Shown here piece by piece: positions 5,336-9,298 of a stretch of DNA of 9,298 nt. A model generated the notes under the pieces. It was not told the origin of the DNA, did not search any database, and worked only from the letters and a program-made list of their open reading frames with translations. Every line of letters begins with the position of its first letter. Position 1 is the first letter of the stretch. The stretch is from contig JBBIII010000088.1 in the NCBI GenBank assembly GCA_037446575.1, positions 1 through 9,298 on the forward strand. Reading direction: 5' to 3'. This DNA comes from JBBIII01 sp037446575. GTDB taxonomy: Bacteria; Bacteroidota; Ignavibacteria; UBA10030. The translations under genes were made by a program, and so were the position numbers.

Positions 5336-6394
5336 ATGAAGAACCTAACACAAATATTAGTAATGACAATTTTGCTTTTCACAAGTATAATATTAACATC
5401 TTGCAGTAAATCGGAAACTGATACTGGTGAACAAAAGATTCAACCAGTCAACGTGATAATTGAAATCCTCAAACCGTCTCGGCTTAGTGATGCCATCCAG
5501 ATGGCTGGAACGGTGAAGGCATTCGAAGATGTCAACATCAGTCCGGAAGAAGGCGGCGTGATTAAAGAATGGAAAGTTAAAAAAGGGCAGCACGTAAAAA
5601 AGGGCGACTTGATTGTCGTGCTCAGGGATGAAGTCATAAAAGCAGGATATGATGCGGCGGAAGCACAATATCAAATGGCAAAACTAAATCTGGAAAAACA
5701 AGAAAAAGTATATGACCAGCAAGGAATCAGCGAATTACAATATAAGAACCTTCAATATGGACGCGATGCCGCAAAAGCCAATGCCGATTTAATGAAAGCC
5801 CGTTGGGAGCGCACACAAATACGCAGTACAATTGATGGTGTGCTCGAGAATACTCCGATGGGAAATCTTTTGAACGAAGGCGAGTTTGCCCCGCCTGGTC
5901 AGCCGATTGCGCGCGTGGTCAACAATTCGATGATGAAAATACAGGCAGAGGTCCCAGAATTATTTTCTGGCACTGTTCATCTTGGCACACCGGCTGTAAT
6001 CACGTTTGACGCATTGCCCGGTGATACGCTCAAAGGGAGAGTATCGTTTGTCAGTTCGGCGGTTTCTGCGGTAAACCGCACTATGCAAGTTGAGATTGTT
6101 CTTTCAAATCCAAACAGAAAATTAAAACCGGAAATGGTTGCAAAAGTAAAAATACTGCGCGAGTCTAAAAACAACGCATTGATGGTTAGCGAAAATATTT
6201 TGCAATTAGTTGACCGAGACCGCATAATTGTATATGTAGAAAAAAACGGCAAGGCAGAAGAACGTCGTCTTAAACTTGGAGGGCGTCAAGACATAATGAT
6301 AGAGGTTCTTGAGGGCTTGAACGCCGGAGATCATCTTATTGTTGCCGGCTATCAAAAACTTGTGAACGGCACACCAGTCGTTGTAACGCAATAG
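5336..6394 (+). CDS. RND efflux periplasmic adaptor (membrane-fusion protein), lipoprotein
   Basis: This 352-residue HlyD/AcrA-type adaptor has a lipoprotein signal peptide with lipobox L20-T-S-C23, so the mature protein is probably anchored by lipidated Cys23. Order of parts: biotinyl-lipoyl half-motif (about 66-98, GGVIKEWKVKKGQHVKKGD), a short alpha-hairpin (about 101-160), the second lipoyl half (161-196, ending GQPIARVVN), a beta-barrel (200-275), and a membrane-proximal domain (280-352, with GLNAGDHLIVAGYQKLVNGT). It connects the RND permease to the TolC-like channel. ATG 5336 has AGAAGGA 8 nt upstream. A GTG at 5300 is in frame but would overlap the previous gene and displace the signal peptide. 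It lies 25 bp after the TolC-like gene and 14 bp before the permease gene. Confidence 0.92.
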   Translation: MKNLTQILVMTILLFTSIILTSCSKSETDTGEQKIQPVNVIIEILKPSRLSDAIQMAGTVKAFEDVNISPEEGGVIKEWKVKKGQHVKKGDLIVVLRDEVIKAGYDAAEAQYQMAKLNLEKQEKVYDQQGISELQYKNLQYGRDAAKANADLMKARWERTQIRSTIDGVLENTPMGNLLNEGEFAPPGQPIARVVNNSMMKIQAEVPELFSGTVHLGTPAVITFDALPGDTLKGRVSFVSSAVSAVNRTMQVEIVLSNPNRKLKPEMVAKVKILRESKNNALMVSENILQLVDRDRIIVYVEKNGKAEERRLKLGGRQDIMIEVLEGLNAGDHLIVAGYQKLVNGTPVVVTQ

Positions 6395-6408
6395 ACGGAG
6401 AGACGAAT

Positions 6409-9298
6409 ATGAAAATATGGAATTTAGCAGTAGATAATAGAACTGTCGTCTATCTTCTGATGGCTCTAATAATTATTTTTGGATTTATGTCGTATAGCAG
6501 TCTACCGCGAGAAGCGGCGCCAGATATTACAATTCCGCTTGTTATTGTTGCAACACCATATATCGGTGTATCACCTGTTGATATTGAAGGATTGATCACA
6601 CAGCCGCTTGAACGCGCACTTAAAGGAATGAAAGACCTAAAGCAAATTTCTTCCGTCTCAAAAGAAGGGCTCTCGACGATACGCGTAGAATTTAACACAG
6701 ATGTTGATATAGATGAAGCATTGCGCCGTGTGAGAGATAAAGTTAATTCAACTCGCCCTCAGCTTCCTAATGATATTCTTGATCCGGTTATTTCAGAAAT
6801 CAATATAAGTGAATTTCCAATTATGTTTGTCAATGTTGGCGGCGAAGTTGGGTTGGCGCGTTTGAAAAAGATTGCCGATGATATACGCGACAGAATTGAA
6901 GGGATACAAGGTGTAATTCGTGCCGATGTAACGGGTGGAATAGAACCGGAGGTTCAGATTAACGTTGATGTTTATCGGATGAATGCATACCAAGTAAGTT
7001 TCGATGACGTGTCGGGTGCAATCCGAGCTGAGAATCTTTCAATTCCCGGCGGCACTATTGACACGAAAGAAAAAAACTTAACTGTGCGCATTCCCGGCGA
7101 GTTCAAGGATGTTAAGCCGTTAGAAGATATTGTGCTCAAAATCCAGAATGGCAAACCAATTTATTTACGCGATGTAGCAACAGTCGATTATTCTTTTGAA
7201 GATCGCCAAACTCATGCTCGCTTGAACAGAACAGAAGTTGTTTCGGTAGCTGTCCGAAAACGCGCAGGCGAAAACCTCATCAACATTGCCAATGAAGTAA
7301 AAAAGATTGTAAAAGAAGAACAAGCGCGGCTGCCGGAAGGCATTAAGCTCGACATATCCAACGATCAGTCTAAATTTATAATACGAATGGTGAAGGAATT
7401 GGAGAACAGCATCATAACAGGAATGTTTTTAGTTGTGATGGCGTTGTTTATGTTCTTTGGATTTAAGAATTCGCTTCTTATTTCCACAGCAATTCCATTA
7501 TCAATGTTTATAGGGTTTATTGTCCTTTCTGCGTTGGGCATTACACTAAATTTTGTTGTGCTCTTTTCACTCGTGATGATTCTTGGGATTTTGGTGGACG
7601 ATGCAATTGTTGTTATAGAAAATATTTATCGTCATCAACAGGAGTATGGCGAAGCACCTGCCGTAGCGGCAAAAATTGCGACAGGTGAAGTCTTTGTGCC
7701 TGTGCTTACTTCTACGGTAACAACAATGTCGGCATTTCTTCCGTTAATGTTTTGGCCCGGTGTAGTTGGCGACTTCATGAAATTTTTCCCAATCACACTC
7801 ATAATCACATTGAGCGCGTCGATGTTTGTGGCGTATATAATTAGTCCGGTGCAGGGCGCGCAATGGATCAACTACAAACGAGAAATCAAAAAGGCAAAGG
7901 AAAATCTTGAACATCCTCATTGGTACAAAAAGTACAATCCGTTCACAATTTTATACCACAAGGTAGATGAAGTTGCGTTTCCGTGGCTTCAAAATAATTA
8001 TGTGAAAACCTTAAAGTGGGCTTTGCAAAGGAGGGGCTTAACGATTGGCGCCGCGTTTGGATTGCTAGTATTTATTATGATTTTATTTGGACTTTTTAGT
8101 AAAGGCGTGGAATTTTTTCCAACAACTCAGCCAGCACAAGCCAATGTAACAATAGAAACACCTGCCGGAACATCGCTTAACGTTACAAATGCTATTGCAG
8201 AAATTCTTGAAGATCGTTTGGAACAAATTCCCGGACGGAAAGATGTTGAATTCTTAGCAACAGGTATTGGCAGTTCCGACGATATTTTTGATATGGGAGG
8301 ACAAGGAACATCTAACAAGGGAAGAATTGCAATAAATTTTTATGAAAAGAAACTTCGAAGTCAGAATACATTCAAGACAATTGAAGAGGTTCGTAAAACG
8401 ACTGTTGGAATCGCGGGAGCAGATTTGCGTATTGCAAAACAAGCTATGGGTCCACCTGTCGGAGCTCCGGTAAATATTGAAGTCTCTGGTGAAGATTATA
8501 ACCAACTTGCATCATTAAGCAAAATGATACGTGAAAAAATAAAAGATGTAAAAGGTCTCGTAGATCTAAAAGATGATTACAACACAGGTCGTCCGGAAGT
8601 GGAAATTTTAATAGATCGAGAAAAGGCGGGGCTCTTCTACACAAGCACTGGACACATTGCCTCAACTGTGCGAGCGGCAATTGCCGGTGTGGAAGCATCG
8701 AAGTATCGTGTTGGTGAAGATGAATATAAAATCAGAGTGCGCTTGAAGGAAGACCAACGTACTTCACCAACTGATTTAGAAAATCTTCGCATTACATTTA
8801 TGAATCGCCGCGGGCAATTGCTTTCAATTCCATTGACTTCAGTTGCAGATATTAGACGCACGACTGCGGTTACAGACATTCGTCGCAAAGACCAGCGGCG
8901 CGTTATTACTGTTAGCGGTGATGTTGAAGGCAGAGTGCAATCTGAAGTTATTGCAGAAGTGAAAACAAAGTTAGCCGGAATAAATCTCCCTGCGGGTTAT
9001 GGCGTTAAATTAACTGGGTCGCAAGAAGAACAACAAAAAGCAATGGGATTTCTTTCTAAAGCTTTTATAATTACGCTATTATTAGTATTTCTTATTATGG
9101 TGTCAGAGTTTAACTCGCTAAAAGTGCCTTTTGTAATTATGATTTCGGTTGTTCTTTCACTCATCGGTGTAATGTTCGGATTGATAGTAACACAAACGCC
9201 TGCCAGTGTGATTATGACAGGAGTCGGTGTGGTAGCCCTTGCAGGTTTAGTAGTCCGCAATGGAATAATCTTGTTAGATTTTGTAAAACATAGATATA
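6409..9298 (+). CDS. RND-family efflux permease (AcrB/HAE1-like), 3' end beyond window
   Basis: The frame is open from ATG 6409 (GGAG 8 nt upstream) to the window edge: 963 residues, with no stop or frameshift. Relatives are usually about 1,030-1,100 residues, so roughly the last two transmembrane helices are missing. TM1 is at 12-31. A periplasmic porter region follows (33-330), then TM2-TM6 (about 333-483), TM7 (545-563), a second porter region (565-880) and TM8-TM10 (about 882-960). TM4 has GILVDDAIVVIEN (393-405) with D397/D398, the proton-relay pair of drug-type (HAE1) pumps. This argues against metal-type CzcA, which lacks the pair. TM10 reads GLVVRNGIILLDF, with Arg950 where AcrB has Lys940. 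It would export substrates by proton antiport with the adaptor and TolC-like partners. The substrate cannot be read from sequence. Confidence 0.93.
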   Translation, partial: MKIWNLAVDNRTVVYLLMALIIIFGFMSYSSLPREAAPDITIPLVIVATPYIGVSPVDIEGLITQPLERALKGMKDLKQISSVSKEGLSTIRVEFNTDVDIDEALRRVRDKVNSTRPQLPNDILDPVISEINISEFPIMFVNVGGEVGLARLKKIADDIRDRIEGIQGVIRADVTGGIEPEVQINVDVYRMNAYQVSFDDVSGAIRAENLSIPGGTIDTKEKNLTVRIPGEFKDVKPLEDIVLKIQNGKPIYLRDVATVDYSFEDRQTHARLNRTEVVSVAVRKRAGENLINIANEVKKIVKEEQARLPEGIKLDISNDQSKFIIRMVKELENSIITGMFLVVMALFMFFGFKNSLLISTAIPLSMFIGFIVLSALGITLNFVVLFSLVMILGILVDDAIVVIENIYRHQQEYGEAPAVAAKIATGEVFVPVLTSTVTTMSAFLPLMFWPGVVGDFMKFFPITLIITLSASMFVAYIISPVQGAQWINYKREIKKAKENLEHPHWYKKYNPFTILYHKVDEVAFPWLQNNYVKTLKWALQRRGLTIGAAFGLLVFIMILFGLFSKGVEFFPTTQPAQANVTIETPAGTSLNVTNAIAEILEDRLEQIPGRKDVEFLATGIGSSDDIFDMGGQGTSNKGRIAINFYEKKLRSQNTFKTIEEVRKTTVGIAGADLRIAKQAMGPPVGAPVNIEVSGEDYNQLASLSKMIREKIKDVKGLVDLKDDYNTGRPEVEILIDREKAGLFYTSTGHIASTVRAAIAGVEASKYRVGEDEYKIRVRLKEDQRTSPTDLENLRITFMNRRGQLLSIPLTSVADIRRTTAVTDIRRKDQRRVITVSGDVEGRVQSEVIAEVKTKLAGINLPAGYGVKLTGSQEEQQKAMGFLSKAFIITLLLVFLIMVSEFNSLKVPFVIMISVVLSLIGVMFGLIVTQTPASVIMTGVGVVALAGLVVRNGIILLDFVKHRY

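Overview
The window reads as chromosomal DNA from an AT-rich Gram-negative bacterium. A TolC-type outer-membrane factor and a lipoprotein adaptor show an outer membrane. The NfnAB pair implies a ferredoxin-dependent, largely anaerobic or fermentative metabolism. Low GC, a Bacteroidota-like promoter shape (TTTG, about 19 nt, TAnnTT) before the regulator gene, and a signal peptide ending in FGQ suggest the Bacteroidota/Chlorobi/Ignavibacteria group. That placement is inference; no marker gene in the window fixes it.

Positions 1-289 hold no gene but are densely structured. Two composite palindromic units (56-133 on +, 159-242 on -) share one architecture and face each other in inverted orientation around a 21-bp repeat. 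An exact second copy of that repeat sits at 1-21. A tRNA-Glu(UUC) gene follows on the minus strand (290-362), with a candidate promoter of its own. The rest of the gap to 630 carries a candidate promoter for the plus-strand genes.

Positions 630-2902 encode two overlapping genes for the flavin-based electron-bifurcating NADH-dependent NADP+:ferredoxin oxidoreductase. NfnA is the small, [2Fe-2S]/FAD subunit and starts at GTG. NfnB is the large GltD-like subunit with two sets of four cysteines and two dinucleotide-binding folds. The complex links the ferredoxin, NADH and NADPH pools.

Positions 2903-3202 are a 300-bp regulatory gap with a candidate promoter, a perfect 13-bp palindrome (candidate operator) and a weaker related site. 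From 3203 to the right edge lies a four-gene, tightly spaced efflux operon: TetR-family repressor, TolC-like outer-membrane factor, lipoprotein membrane-fusion adaptor, and an RND (AcrB-type) inner-membrane permease cut by the window end. The repressor probably controls its own operon, and the other three products would form a tripartite envelope-spanning drug or metabolite exporter.

The genes belong to well-known families. The least explained part of the window is the paired palindromic repeat array at the left end.
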